This document shows, one piece after another, positions 55,878-64,000 of a stretch of 64,000 nucleotides of DNA. Made by a program: the position numbers and the translations under genes. The notes beneath the pieces were generated by a model. That model had not been told where the DNA came from. It worked only from the letters and a program-made list of their open reading frames with translations, and did not search any database. The stretch is from assembly GCF_009758415.1 (NCBI RefSeq), contig NZ_WQRF01000001.1, positions 1,054,001-1,118,000 of the forward strand, given 5' to 3'. This stretch comes from Devosia marina (GTDB taxonomy: Bacteria; Pseudomonadota; Alphaproteobacteria; Rhizobiales; Devosiaceae). Numbering within the stretch: the first letter of the stretch is position 1; the number at the start of each line of letters is the position of its first letter.

Positions 55878-56510
55878 ATGAGCATCTCGATCATTGGCGC
55901 CGGCAACATGGCGAAGGGTCTTGCCACCCGCTTCGCGAATGCCGGCCATCCCGTCACGCTCGCCAGCCGCGACGAAGCCAAAGCCGACGCTGCCGCCCGG
56001 GAAGTGGGTAACGGCGTGTCGTCCGCATCCCTCGCTTCTGCTGCGCAATCGGCGGACATCGTCGTCCTGGCGGTGCCCTTCGATGCCGCGGGCAACGTCA
56101 TCGAGGCGGCCGGCGGCTTCGCAGGCAAGATCGTCATCGACATCACCAACCCGATGAAGGCGGACTTCTCGGGCCTCAGCATCGGTCACACGACCAGCGC
56201 CGCCGAGGAAATCCAGAAGCGCGCGCCGCAGGCGAAGGTCGTCAAGGCCTTCAACACGATCTTCGCGCAGGTGCTGCAGAACAACGGTCAGGCCGCCGGC
56301 CGTCCCGCAACGGTCTTCATTGCGGGAGACGACGAGGCCGCCCGCGCCGCGGTCGCCGAACTGGCCCGGAGCGCCGGCTTCGAGACGCTGGAGACCGGGC
56401 CCCTCGCCACCGCCCGCTACCTCGAGCCCGCCGCCGCGCTGAACATCACGCTCGGCTACGGCCTCGGCCATGGCACCGACATTGCCCCTACCTGGCAGCG
56501 CGCTGCCTGA
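55878..56510 (+). CDS. NADPH-dependent F420 reductase-like oxidoreductase
   Basis: 210 residues with the Rossmann motif SIIGAGNMAKGLATRFANAG, VVLAVPFDAAGNVIE, IDITNPMKAD and KAFNTIFAQVLQ, matching the F420-dependent NADP reductase/NADP-binding family often annotated near quinone and electrophile detoxification genes. Real cofactor is probably NADPH. First of a four-gene set with DoxX, VOC and glutathionyl-hydroquinone reductase. Confidence 0.88.
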   Translation: MSISIIGAGNMAKGLATRFANAGHPVTLASRDEAKADAAAREVGNGVSSASLASAAQSADIVVLAVPFDAAGNVIEAAGGFAGKIVIDITNPMKADFSGLSIGHTTSAAEEIQKRAPQAKVVKAFNTIFAQVLQNNGQAAGRPATVFIAGDDEAARAAVAELARSAGFETLETGPLATARYLEPAAALNITLGYGLGHGTDIAPTWQRAA

Positions 56511-56531
56511 GCTCCCTCGAAATCAAGGAAC

Positions 56532-56981
56532 ATGACCATGACCTACGCCACCGCTTCCGCCTCCGCCCGTCCGTCGCTTGTCGACGGGGTCACCAACGCC
56601 GATCTCGCCGCGACCATCCTGCGGGTTTCGATGGGCGTCCTCTTCCTCGCTCATGCCGGCTTGAAGCTTTTCGTCTTCACCCCGGCCGGCACGGCGGGCT
56701 ACTTCGCCAGCCTCGGGCTGCCCGGGCCGCTCGCCTACCTCGTCATCGCGGCCGAGCTCCTCGGCGGCATCGCGCTAATCCTCGGCGTCTACAGCCGCTG
56801 GGTGTCGCTGGCGCTGGTGCCGATCCTGCTCGGATCGATCTACGTGCCCCATGGCGCGGCCGGCTTCTTCTTCTCGAACGAAGGCGGCGGCTGGGAATTC
56901 CCGGCATTCTGGGCGGTGACGCTGGTTGTCCAGGCCCTGCTCGGCGACGGCGCTTTCGCCCTGAAGCGCAGCCGCGCTTGA
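56532..56981 (+). CDS. DoxX family membrane protein
   Basis: 149 residues with four hydrophobic segments (LRVSMGVLFLAHAGLKLFVF, YLVIAAELLGGIALILGVYS, VSLALVPILLGSIYVPHG, FWAVTLVVQALLG). DoxX proteins are linked to quinone and thiol redox at the membrane. Lies 21 bp after the reductase gene. Confidence 0.88.
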   Translation: MTMTYATASASARPSLVDGVTNADLAATILRVSMGVLFLAHAGLKLFVFTPAGTAGYFASLGLPGPLAYLVIAAELLGGIALILGVYSRWVSLALVPILLGSIYVPHGAAGFFFSNEGGGWEFPAFWAVTLVVQALLGDGAFALKRSRA

Positions 56982-57042
56982 CCTCCCTTGCCGGCCGCGG
57001 GGGGCCTCCCGCGGCCGCACTCGTTCTCAAAGGAAACCCACC

Positions 57043-57906
57043 ATGACCATCGCAACCGACTTCTTCGATATGACTGCAGCGCCGATGCGGATCGGGGCGG
57101 TCCGGCTCAAGGTGCGTGACCTCGGTGCGGTCTCTGCCTTCTACCAGACCGTCCTCGGGCTCAGCCCCATCGAGACCGGCGACCGGCGGGTGACGCTCGG
57201 TACCGGCACGACGCCGTTGCTCGAACTCGTAGGCGACTCCGCGCTGGCTCCCCTCGACCCGCGGCAGGCCGGCCTCTTTCACACCGCCTTCCTGATGCCG
57301 ACCAGAGCTGACCTGGCCCGCTGGGTCGCCCACGTCGCGGAAGCGCGCGTGCCGCTTCAAGGCGCGTCGGACCACATCGTCAGCGAGGCGCTCTATCTCG
57401 CCGATCCCGAGGGCAACGGCATCGAGGTTTATGCCGACCGTCCGGTCTCGGACTGGCACGGAGAGAGCGGCGAGATCCGGATGAGCACCGATCCGCTCGA
57501 TCTGCAGGACCTGCTCCAAAGCGCCGGGGGCACCGCATGGACGGGCTTCCCCGAGGGCGGCAGCGTCGGCCATGTCCACCTGCAGGTGGGGGATACTGCA
57601 GAAGCCGATCGCTTCTACCGCGACCTGCTCGGCCTCGATATCGCGGCGCGCTATCCCGGCGCCAGCTTCTACGGCAGTGGTGGTTATCACCACCAGCTTG
57701 CCGGCAACGTCTGGAACAGCCGCCGTGCGGGGGTGCGCCCGCAGGGCATGGCGGGTCTGGATGCCGTGGAAATCGTCGTCCGCAGTGCAGCGGACCTCGC
57801 AGCCATCACCGCACGCGTCGAAGGCGCCGGCATGGAAAGCATCAAAACCACCGACGGCCTGACCCTACACGATCCCTGGGGCACCGCCATAACCCTGACG
57901 ACTTGA
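57043..57906 (+). CDS. VOC family protein (catechol 2,3-dioxygenase-like, CatE type)
   Basis: 287 residues made of two vicinal-oxygen-chelate modules: GAVRLKVRDLGAVSAFYQTV at ~residue 12 and VGHVHLQVGDTAEADRFYRD near residue 178, with metal ligand candidates His in FHTAF/HVHLQV and Glu in NGIEVYADRP. Likely dioxygenase or lyase acting on hydroquinone or catechol-type compounds. Sits between DoxX and the glutathionyl-hydroquinone reductase. Confidence 0.88.
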   Translation: MTIATDFFDMTAAPMRIGAVRLKVRDLGAVSAFYQTVLGLSPIETGDRRVTLGTGTTPLLELVGDSALAPLDPRQAGLFHTAFLMPTRADLARWVAHVAEARVPLQGASDHIVSEALYLADPEGNGIEVYADRPVSDWHGESGEIRMSTDPLDLQDLLQSAGGTAWTGFPEGGSVGHVHLQVGDTAEADRFYRDLLGLDIAARYPGASFYGSGGYHHQLAGNVWNSRRAGVRPQGMAGLDAVEIVVRSAADLAAITARVEGAGMESIKTTDGLTLHDPWGTAITLTT

Positions 57907-57916
57907 GGAGACGACC

Positions 57917-58879
57917 ATGCTGATGAACGGGAAATGGGTTGCGAACTGGCAGCCCGTCCAGGCCAAGGACGAGAAGGGCGGCTTTGTTCGCCAGACCTCC
58001 AGTTTCCGCAACTGGATCACCCCTGACGGCAGCGCCGGGCCGACCGGCGAAGGCGGCTTCAAGGCCGAGCCCGGCCGCTACCATCTCTACGTCGCGCTGA
58101 TCTGCCCATGGGCGTCGCGCACGCTGATCGGTCGCAAGCTGAAGGGACTGGAGGACGCGATCTCGGTCTCCGTCGTCGAGCCCGAACTCTCCGACCAGGG
58201 CTGGCGCTTCGGCGACACTGGCGGGGCCGACCTCGACACGCTGAACGGCGCCAATTTCCTGCACGAGATCTACACTCGCGCCGACCCCGCCATTTCGGGT
58301 CGGGCGACGGTGCCGGTGCTGTGGGACAAGCAGCGCGGCACCATCGTGAACAACGAATCCGCCGACATCCTGCGGATGCTGAACTCCGGGTTCGGCGACT
58401 TCGCGGACACCACCTTCGACCTCTATCCGGCCGACCTCCGCGAGGAGATCGACGCGATCAACGCCCGAATCTACCCGGCTCTCAACAACGGCGTCTATCG
58501 CGCGGGCTTCGCCACCACGCAGATCGCCTACGAAGAAGCGTTCCAAGACGTCTTCGCCATGCTCGATGAACTCGAAGGACGCCTCGGCGATGGCCGCGAC
58601 TTCCTGCTGGGCGACCGCTTCACCGAAGCGGATGTGCGGCTGTTCGTGACACTGGTGCGCTTCGATGTGGCCTATCACGGCCTCTTCAAGTGCAACCTGC
58701 GCCGCATCGCCGACTCTCCCGCCCTCAGCGCCTACCAGGCGCGCATCCTCGCGCTGCCGGGGGTGTGCGAGACAGTCAGCATCGACCACATCAAGCGCGG
58801 CTACTACTCGATCAAGGCTCTCAACCCGACCGGGATCGTTCCGGTAGGGCCCGCGCTGCCAGCAGCTTTGGCCGGTTGA
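57917..58879 (+). CDS. Glutathionyl-hydroquinone reductase (YqjG/Xi-class GST)
   Basis: 320 residues with the Xi-class signature YHLYVALICPWASRTLIGRK (catalytic Cys in CPWA), ATVPVLWDKQRGTIVNNESA and the C-terminal GST helical domain (DRFTEADVRLFVTLVRFD). It reduces glutathionyl-hydroquinones. Ends the LysR-linked detoxification operon. Confidence 0.93.
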   Translation: MLMNGKWVANWQPVQAKDEKGGFVRQTSSFRNWITPDGSAGPTGEGGFKAEPGRYHLYVALICPWASRTLIGRKLKGLEDAISVSVVEPELSDQGWRFGDTGGADLDTLNGANFLHEIYTRADPAISGRATVPVLWDKQRGTIVNNESADILRMLNSGFGDFADTTFDLYPADLREEIDAINARIYPALNNGVYRAGFATTQIAYEEAFQDVFAMLDELEGRLGDGRDFLLGDRFTEADVRLFVTLVRFDVAYHGLFKCNLRRIADSPALSAYQARILALPGVCETVSIDHIKRGYYSIKALNPTGIVPVGPALPAALAG

Positions 58880-58912
58880 TCCGGCGCGGTGACCGACAGG
58901 TCTGCACTCAGG

Positions 58913-59386
58913 TCACGCTGCTGCGTAGCTGGTATAGACTGAAGTCGATCCGTCGCGCCCTATGAGGAAAACCTCAAAGGCCTCACGTTCGCTCTCCGGC
59001 CCCATGCCCGGTGACCCGTAGGGCATGCCGGGCACGCCAATTCCGATGGCGTCCGGACGCTCGTCCAGCAGTCGGCGGATGTCGGCAGGCGGAACGTGTC
59101 CTTCGATCATATATCCCGCAATCTTGCCGGTGTGGCACGAACCCATGGCCTGCGGGATACCGTTGTCGAGCTTGTACTGCGCGAGCGCCGCTCCTCCGCT
59201 CTCCTCGACCGTCACATCAAATCCCTCGGATGCAAGAATGTCGACCCAGGCCGAGCAGCATCCGCAGTTGGGATCCCTGAGGACGTGAAGACCAGGACTG
59301 GCCTCGGCCCCGGCAGGCACCGCGGCCGTCACCGAAACAGCGCACGCGCCAATTACGAAACCCCGGCGAGAAACAATCAATCGCAT
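58913..59386 (-). CDS. DUF411 metal-binding (copper) periplasmic protein
   Basis: 157 residues: a Tat-like N-terminus (SRRGFVIGACAVSVTAAV) then DPNCGCCSAWVDILASEGFD, MGSCHTGKIAGYMIEGHVPP, hallmarks of the DUF411 family found in copper and metal resistance loci. The CGCC and later Cys are likely metal ligands. Minus strand, divergent from the copper-chaperone promoter. Confidence 0.9.
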   Translation of the reverse strand: MRLIVSRRGFVIGACAVSVTAAVPAGAEASPGLHVLRDPNCGCCSAWVDILASEGFDVTVEESGGAALAQYKLDNGIPQAMGSCHTGKIAGYMIEGHVPPADIRRLLDERPDAIGIGVPGMPYGSPGMGPESEREAFEVFLIGRDGSTSVYTSYAAA

Positions 59387-59559
59387 CGTCGATCCTTTTC
59401 TTCACGCAAGGCCATCGCTGCAAGCAGCATGGTCTTCAAACCGTCCGCACCCCGCATTCTTCTTTGATGGCTTACTCACACGCCTCATCCCACAGAGACG
59501 CAATCGTCACCCGTACACGGAAGGTTGAGCCGAAACGCATCGATCGCGCCCGGGCTGCT

Positions 59560-59590
59560 CTTGACCTTCCACTAGCTGGAAGCCCCATCT
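59560..59590 (+). promoter_or_regulatory. CueR-type promoter/operator (copper chaperone)
   Basis: TTGACC (-35, 59560-59565), then the dyad ACCTTCCACTAGCTGGAAG within a 19-bp spacer, then CATCTT (-10 like, 59585-59590). An overlong 19-bp spacer carrying a CTTCC/GGAAG dyad is the mark of MerR-family copper promoters. It reads toward the HMA protein at 59623. Confidence 0.85.
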
Positions 59591-59622
59591 TCAGGGCTAA
59601 CCAGATGCTCGGAGAGACTCTT

Positions 59623-59820
59623 ATGCAGTTCCAGATCGACAACATGACGTGCGGCGGCTGCGCCAGAAGCGTTACAAAGGCGATCCATTCGGTCGACCCG
59701 CAGGCAAAGGTCGACATCGATTTGCCCCATAAGCGGGTGACCGTGGAGTCGGGAGTCGATCGATCCGCCGTTGCGTCCGTGCTCGTGGACGCCGGGTTCT
59801 CGCCTCGCCCTGCGGCATGA
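59623..59820 (+). CDS. Heavy-metal-associated domain copper chaperone (CopZ-like)
   Basis: 65 residues with the HMA motif MTCGGCARSV near the N-terminus (M-x-C-x2-C) and the ferredoxin-like fold pattern ending VDAGFSPRPAA. It would carry Cu(I) to the CopA ATPase. The ATG at 59623 follows GGAGAG. Driven by the CueR-type promoter 33 bp upstream. Confidence 0.92.
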   Translation: MQFQIDNMTCGGCARSVTKAIHSVDPQAKVDIDLPHKRVTVESGVDRSAVASVLVDAGFSPRPAA

Positions 59821-59918
59821 TGCTCGGCCAATAGTCACAAGAAGCGGCAAGAAGAACGCGCTTGCCTGAGGCGGGTTGTAACTGCTGAGGCAGCGTCTTC
59901 CCTGGTGGATAACCATTG

Positions 59919-60296
59919 ATGAAAAAATCAGCGCGGATTTGGAACATGGCAATTGCAGCGTTACTGGCGCTGGCATTCGCCTTCATCTGGCCGCCTGCCA
60001 ACTTTGGCTCCCCATCACCCTATGATCACGCAGTGCAAGCGGAAGCCCATACTCAACACGCTCATGGCAAACCGAGCGGCCAGCACGGCTTTCTCACCGT
60101 TCAGATGGAAGCCGACTGTGCTGCTGCGGCAGCAGCCTGTTGCATGATGGCTCATTGCTGTCCGGGGATTTCAGTCGGTGCGCATGAAATTACCACCGTT
60201 TCGGCCAGCGACGAGACGACGGCTGCGACGCCGGTGCCGGGCTTGGGAAGCGATCCTGGGGTGATCCTCCCCCCTCCGCGACGTCTGTGGCTCTGA
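59919..60296 (+). CDS. Predicted secreted/membrane protein, 125 aa, possible copper role
   Basis: MKKSARIWNMAIAALLALAF is a signal peptide or membrane anchor. The mature part is rich in His and Cys (HAVQAEAHTQHAHGKPSGQH; CAAAAAACCMMAHCC), suggesting metal binding. No family recognised. Context between the HMA chaperone and the DUF305 protein supports a copper role; that is inference. Confidence 0.65.
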   Translation: MKKSARIWNMAIAALLALAFAFIWPPANFGSPSPYDHAVQAEAHTQHAHGKPSGQHGFLTVQMEADCAAAAAACCMMAHCCPGISVGAHEITTVSASDETTAATPVPGLGSDPGVILPPPRRLWL

Positions 60297-60331
60297 TCGC
60301 TCGACAAATCATACATTCAGGAGAACTCAAG

Positions 60332-60826
60332 ATGACTATCGCAAAGACGATCCTCGCCGCGGCTATCGCCGCTACCGCGTTCTCAGCGCCCGTCATGGCG
60401 CAGGACGCGGAATTCCAGCTCCCCGAGCAGTGCACGACAGCTGCCGCCGCGGGTGGCATGGATCACTCGGCCATGGGACATGGCGGCATGCACGGTAATC
60501 AGGGCGGCGGCATGAACGCGGGCATGATGGAGATGATGGGCATGGGAGGCATGGACCTCGAATCCATGCCCGAGCATGTCCAAGAGAACATGCGCAAGAT
60601 GATGATCACCATGCCGGCCATGCACGAAGGCATGATGATGGAGGATGCCGACGTGGCCTTCGCCTGTGGAATGATCGCCCACCATCAGGGCGCCATCGAC
60701 ATGGCTGAGGTTTTGCTCGAGCACGGCGACGATCCGCAGATGCGCGCGCTTGCCGAGGAGATCATCGCGGCGCAGGGCCCCGAGATCGAGCGGATGACCA
60801 CTTGGCTGGCTGAGAACGCCGACTGA
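60332..60826 (+). CDS. DUF305 family (CopM-like) copper-associated protein
   Basis: 164 residues. N-terminal signal peptide (AKTILAAAIAATAFSAPVMA), a Met/His/Gly-rich stretch (MDHSAMGHGGMHGNQGGGMN) likely binding copper, then the DUF305 core FACGMIAHHQGAIDMAEVLL. Periplasmic. Shine-Dalgarno AGGAGA before ATG. Followed by a hairpin. Confidence 0.9.
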   Translation: MTIAKTILAAAIAATAFSAPVMAQDAEFQLPEQCTTAAAAGGMDHSAMGHGGMHGNQGGGMNAGMMEMMGMGGMDLESMPEHVQENMRKMMITMPAMHEGMMMEDADVAFACGMIAHHQGAIDMAEVLLEHGDDPQMRALAEEIIAAQGPEIERMTTWLAENAD

Positions 60827-60836
60827 GGCCCGGATG

Positions 60837-60859
60837 GCCGCGCGGTTCAGCCGCGCGGC
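60837..60859 (+). terminator. Hairpin after the DUF305 gene
   Basis: GCCGCGCGG-TTCAG-CCGCGCGGC, a perfect 9-bp stem 11 bp after the stop codon. No T-run directly follows, so it may be a weak terminator or mRNA stabiliser. Confidence 0.5.
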
Positions 60860-60886
60860 AACTTCCGTTTGTCGCTTCGAAATTTC

Positions 60887-60917
60887 TTGAGCTTCCAGTG
60901 GCTGGAATCCCATATTG
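60887..60917 (+). promoter_or_regulatory. CueR-type promoter/operator (cueR)
   Basis: TTGAGC, dyad GCTTCCAGTGGCTGGAATC, then CATATT. Same architecture as at 59560 with a one-base shorter gap before the -10. It reads toward cueR, indicating autoregulation. Confidence 0.75.
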
Positions 60918-60942
60918 GCGACGCAGCTTCGGAGACGCCGCC

Positions 60943-61341
60943 ATGAACATCGGGACAGCCGCCAGGCAATCGGGCCTGCCGCCCAAGACGATCCGCTACT
61001 ACGAGGACATCGGTCTGCTGACCGCCGACCGGGCCGCCAACGGGTACCGCGACTATTCCAGCGAGGACGTCCACCGGCTGCGTTTCGTCCAGCGGTCCCG
61101 CAGCCTCGGGTTTTCGGTCGAGGAATGTCGGCAGCTGCTCTCCCTCTATACCGACCGCGACCGCGCCAGCGCGGATGTGAAGGCGATCGCCACCGAGAAG
61201 CTTGGCGAGATCGACCGCAAGATCGCGGAACTGACCGGGTTGCGGGAGATGCTCGGGCATCTTGTCGAGAATTGCCACGGCGACGCCCGCCCGGACTGCC
61301 CGATCATCGACGGGCTGTCGGGGAAGACGCGCGATCACTAG
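60943..61341 (+). CDS. cueR: Cu(I)-responsive MerR-family regulator CueR
   Basis: 132 residues. MNIGTAARQSGLPPKTIRYY plus EDIGLL is the MerR DNA-binding domain. The C-terminal metal loop ENCHGDARPDCPIIDGLSG has the C-x7-C pattern of copper sensors. It activates promoters with overlong spacers such as the two found here. The ATG at 60943 follows GGAG. Confidence 0.93.
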   Translation: MNIGTAARQSGLPPKTIRYYEDIGLLTADRAANGYRDYSSEDVHRLRFVQRSRSLGFSVEECRQLLSLYTDRDRASADVKAIATEKLGEIDRKIAELTGLREMLGHLVENCHGDARPDCPIIDGLSGKTRDH

Positions 61342-61347
61342 GACCCG

Positions 61348-61500
61348 ATGGAGGGCGGAACGATGATGGGCGACGGCATGATGTGGGGATGGGGCTCTGG
61401 GGCCTTGTGCTCGCCGTGCTGGTGGTGCTCGTCATCGCCGCGCTGGTCAAATACATCTTCTTTCGATGGATCCGGGCCGATGTTCAGCATAGGAACGTCG
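61348..61500 (+). pseudogene. Small membrane protein frame, apparently frameshifted
   Basis: MEGGTMMGDGMMWGWG in one frame continues as LWGLVLAVLVVLVIAALVKY, a membrane helix, only in the next frame (where an ATG occurs at 61389). Short proteins of this MMxxMMWGMGLWG-helix type are frequent in metal-resistance loci. A single-base deletion in the GGGG stretch near 61385 would explain the split. Alternatively translation starts at 61389. Confidence 0.35.
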
Positions 61501-61944
61501 TCTGTGCGGCTTTTCGCTCCAGCAGTCCTCCTGATCGGTCTGCTTCCGCTCCCTGCCGCGGCGTTTCTGCACGCCGCCCCGGCGGATGCGGACACTGGCC
61601 GTGCGCTCTACGTCGAGCACTGCGCGGCATGCCATGGCATCAATCTTGAGGGACAGCCGGACTGGCGCAGCCCCGACGCCGACGGTGTCTACCCGGCGCC
61701 TCCCCATGACGAGTCCGGTCACACCTGGCACCATGACGATGCGATGCTGATCGACTACATCACACGCGGCGGTCAGGCGGTGCTCGACGACATGGGAGTG
61801 ACCTTCAACTCGGGAATGCCGGGCTTCGGCTCGGTTCTGGATGAACCGGAGATCGAGGCGATCCTCGACTACATCAAGTCGACCTGGCCGGAACACATTC
61901 GGGACCTGCAAGTGCAGAGATCGAATGCGGCCGCCGCCGATTGA
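61480..61944 (+). CDS. c-type cytochrome
   Basis: 154 residues. Signal peptide (LFAPAVLLIGLLPLPAAAFL), one heme-binding motif CAACH in ALYVEHCAACHGINLEG, and a likely distal methionine in NSGMPGFGSVL. Periplasmic, monoheme, class I. Probably electron acceptor or donor tied to copper or multicopper oxidase chemistry in this island; partner unknown. The ATG at 61480 was chosen; GTG 61504 is possible. Confidence 0.85.
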   Translation: MFSIGTSSVRLFAPAVLLIGLLPLPAAAFLHAAPADADTGRALYVEHCAACHGINLEGQPDWRSPDADGVYPAPPHDESGHTWHHDDAMLIDYITRGGQAVLDDMGVTFNSGMPGFGSVLDEPEIEAILDYIKSTWPEHIRDLQVQRSNAAAAD

Positions 61945-61961
61945 TCCCATTTCGGTCTGCG

Positions 61962-62579
61962 TCAGACCTTTCGGAAGAGACCGAAGTGGAACCGCTGCAC
62001 GCTGTCCCAAGGGATTGGGTGTTCATGGTTGAGGGTTCGAATCAGCCGGTACCCATCGCCGAGCCGCTCGGACAACCGTGCGGCGTCGTAGCGGGCGACT
62101 GGCAGTCCGCTGCAGGTAGACGGACCGTCCAGCGCGAAGGTTCCGATAATAGCATGACCGCCGGGGACCAGGGCACGATCCATGACCCGCAGATATGACT
62201 CCTGATCGGCGGCGTCGGTCAGGAAGTGGAAGGCGGCGCGGTCGTGCCAGATGTCGAAGCGACCGGAGGGCTTCGAGTGCAGCACGTTGCCCACCACCCA
62301 TTCGACCGGCACGTCCTTGGGAAGTCGCGCCCGAGCCTTCGCTAAAGCAGTTTCCGAGAGGTCGAGCACGGTGATGCGGCGAAATCCCTGTTCCAGGAGG
62401 CAGTCCACCAGACGTGAGGAACCCCCGCCCACATCGACGATGGCGGCGTCCGTCCTCACGCCAGTCTCCGCGATGAGGTCGAGCAACACCTTCGGCCGTG
62501 CCTCATGCCAGCTCGTCTCGGCCTCTTCCTTGTTCCGATAGACGTCTTCCCACCGGTTCGGGTCTTCGGACATTGTCAT
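61962..62579 (-). CDS. Class I SAM-dependent methyltransferase
   Basis: 205 residues beginning [23 protein letters not shown] motif [22 protein letters not shown], motif II region [11 protein letters not shown], and [12 protein letters not shown], typical of small cytosolic methyltransferases found beside metal-resistance genes (UbiE/TehB-like). Substrate unknown. Its 5' end overlaps the 3' end of the copA gene by 77 bp. Confidence 0.88.
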   Translation of the reverse strand: MTMSEDPNRWEDVYRNKEEAETSWHEARPKVLLDLIAETGVRTDAAIVDVGGGSSRLVDCLLEQGFRRITVLDLSETALAKARARLPKDVPVEWVVGNVLHSKPSGRFDIWHDRAAFHFLTDAADQESYLRVMDRALVPGGHAIIGTFALDGPSTCSGLPVARYDAARLSERLGDGYRLIRTLNHEHPIPWDSVQRFHFGLFRKV

Positions 62580-64000
62580 TCCCCCACAACTCGATCCGCC
62601 GCAGTCGCAGCGCGTTCGTGATGACGGAGACGGATGACAGGCTCATCGCCGCTGCTGCGATCATCGGCGACAGCAACATTCCCGTAAGGGGATAGAGCAG
62701 TCCCGCCGCGACCGGCACGCCCAGAGCATTGTAGGCGAAAGCGAAGAACAGGTTCTGCTTGATGTTGTGAAGCGTGGCGCGGGCCAGCTTGCGTGCGCGC
62801 ACGATCCCCATCAGGTCACCGCCCAGGAGGGTGATGCCCGCGCTTTCCATGGCCACATCCGCGCCGGTTCCCATGGCGATGCCGACATCGGCTGCAGCCA
62901 GAGCAGGCGCGTCGTTCACCCCGTCGCCCGCCATGGCGATCTTGTGCCCATCCCGGCGCAGCTGGTCGATCAGATCCTTCTTGGCCTCGGGCAGCACGCC
63001 GGCGCGGACCTCGTCGATGCCGAGCTTGCTGGCGACCGCCTGCGCCGTGCGTTCGTTGTCGCCGGTCGCCATGATGACCCGCAGCCCTTGCGCGTGCAGT
63101 TCCCGGATCGCCTGCGCGGTGCTGTCCTTGATCGGATCAGCCACCGCCACGATGCCGACGAGCGCGCCGCCCGACGCGATGAACATCGCTGTCTTGCCTT
63201 CGGCGCGGAGGCCGTCGGCCTTCGCTTCGGCCAGACCGGTGTCCAGCCCCATCTCGCGCATCATTGCCGCATTGCCGAGCGCCACTTCACGCCCGCCGAC
63301 CGTGCCGCGCACGCCCTTGCCAGTGACCGCCTCGAAATCCACGGCCTCCTGACGCGGCGCCCCATGGGCCTCAGCTCCCTCGACGATTGCCTCGGCGAGT
63401 GGGTGTTCCGAGCCGCGCTCGAGCGCGGCCGCAAGCGATAGCAGGTTGGCCTCGGCGATATCCCCCAACACCACGGTATCCGTCAGCTTCGGCTTGCCCA
63501 TGGTCAGGGTGCCGGTCTTATCCACGATCAGCGTGTCGACCGCCGCCATGCGCTCCAGCGCCTCGGCATCCTTGATCAGCACGCCCGCCTGCGCGCCGCG
63601 TCCCGCCGCCGTGGTGATGGAAATCGGCGTAGCCAGCCCCAGCGCGCAGGGACAGGCGATGATGAGCACCGACACCGCCGAGGCGATGGCGAACACCATC
63701 GCGGGCTCGGGCCCCACAGTCAGCCAGACGATAAAGGCGACAATGGCGATGACCACCACCGTCGGCACGAATACCGCGGAAACCCTGTCGGCCAGTCCTT
63801 GGATAGGCGCGCGCGACCGGCGGGCGTTCGAGACCATGGCCACGATCTGAGCCAGCACGGTATCGGCGCCGACCTTGCCTGCCTCGATCACGAGGCTGCC
63901 GTTCTTGTTGATCGTGGCCCCGGTCACGGCATCACCAGGGCCTTTTTCCACGGGCATCGACTCGCCGGTCAGCATGCTTTCATCAAGAGACGAGCGCCCC
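62503..64000 (-). CDS. copA: Copper-translocating P1B-type ATPase, C-terminal part (runs off window)
   Basis: About 499 residues are visible. The A-domain loop [11 protein letters not shown], the CPC ion-channel motif [13 protein letters not shown], the phosphorylation site DKTGTLT, the HP motif [28 protein letters not shown] and the C-terminal membrane pair ([11 protein letters not shown] and [18 protein letters not shown]) define a Cu(I)-exporting CopA. The C-terminus continues ~25 residues past the usual end into the next gene, possibly after loss of the original stop. The N-terminal metal-binding domains lie beyond the window. Confidence 0.95.
   Translation of the reverse strand, partial: GRSSLDESMLTGESMPVEKGPGDAVTGATINKNGSLVIEAGKVGADTVLAQIVAMVSNARRSRAPIQGLADRVSAVFVPTVVVIAIVAFIVWLTVGPEPAMVFAIASAVSVLIIACPCALGLATPISITTAAGRGAQAGVLIKDAEALERMAAVDTLIVDKTGTLTMGKPKLTDTVVLGDIAEANLLSLAAALERGSEHPLAEAIVEGAEAHGAPRQEAVDFEAVTGKGVRGTVGGREVALGNAAMMREMGLDTGLAEAKADGLRAEGKTAMFIASGGALVGIVAVADPIKDSTAQAIRELHAQGLRVIMATGDNERTAQAVASKLGIDEVRAGVLPEAKKDLIDQLRRDGHKIAMAGDGVNDAPALAAADVGIAMGTGADVAMESAGITLLGGDLMGIVRARKLARATLHNIKQNLFFAFAYNALGVPVAAGLLYPLTGMLLSPMIAAAAMSLSSVSVITNALRLRRIELWGNDNVRRPEPVGRRLSEQGRGRDELA

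Overview
The window comes from a GC-rich alphaproteobacterium, most likely Hyphomicrobiales of the Devosia/Pelagibacterium type. This is inferred from gene content and style: SDR and GMC dehydrogenases, LacI and AraC sugar regulators, a GTTC-N7-GTTC LexA-type box, and IS91-like and IS630 elements. I cannot name the species. The window mixes housekeeping cofactor operons with a mosaic of mobile and accessory DNA.

Layout. (1) 1-12.9 kb is a catabolic cluster: a sugar ABC ATPase (cut by the window edge), a GH88 hydrolase, two GMC oxidoreductases, an aldehyde dehydrogenase, an enoyl-CoA hydratase, a CaiB-type CoA transferase, a LacI regulator, a MocA-type oxidoreductase and an SDR. Nine copies of a 14-bp palindrome close to AGAAATCGNTTTCT lie in front of its transcription units and almost certainly define the LacI regulon. 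An IS630 element sits between lacI and the last two genes. (2) 13.2-16.1 kb holds an HdeD-like membrane protein, the tail of a BON-domain gene and a chimeric receiver/EAL/PAC/histidine-kinase gene that looks like a deletion scar. (3) 16.2-30.8 kb is cofactor biosynthesis: FMN riboswitch-ribD-ribE-ribBA-ribH; queF and a YhhQ transporter; bluB under a cobalamin riboswitch; back to back with it a TPP riboswitch and thiC-thiO-thiS-thiG-thiE-thiF-like-thiD; then queC-queD-queE. (4) 30.9-33.5 kb is a panB-like remnant cut by an IS91-type transposase/tyrosine recombinase pair. (5) 33.8-36.9 kb is a polyol locus (SDR, zinc dehydrogenase, AraC, and a leftover TOBE piece of an ABC ATPase).

(6) 37.3-42.2 kb is the most unusual segment. 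Two inverted copies of a ~188-nt structured element, whose helices differ by matched base-pair changes, bracket a metallophosphoesterase, a small ORF, an AAA+ ATPase and a CoiA-like putative nuclease. Next come two divergent small genes around a promoter that overlaps an SOS-type box, and a ribitol-dehydrogenase-like SDR. (7) 44.6-54.7 kb is an accessory island. It starts beside a 24-nt tRNA 3'-end remnant and holds the three-Cys-motif/TcmP pair, a complete type I restriction-modification system (hsdR-hsdM-hsdS), a truncated serine recombinase and a prophage lysis remnant (M15 endolysin, overlapping Rz/Rz1). (8) 54.8-58.9 kb is a LysR-linked quinone/electrophile detoxification operon. (9) 58.9-64 kb is a copper island: DUF411 protein, HMA chaperone, DUF305 protein, CueR regulator with two CueR-type promoters, a c-type cytochrome, a methyltransferase and a CopA-type ATPase that runs off the window.

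All calls rest on reading translated sequence and motifs. No database search was run. Functions of unrecognised proteins are left open.
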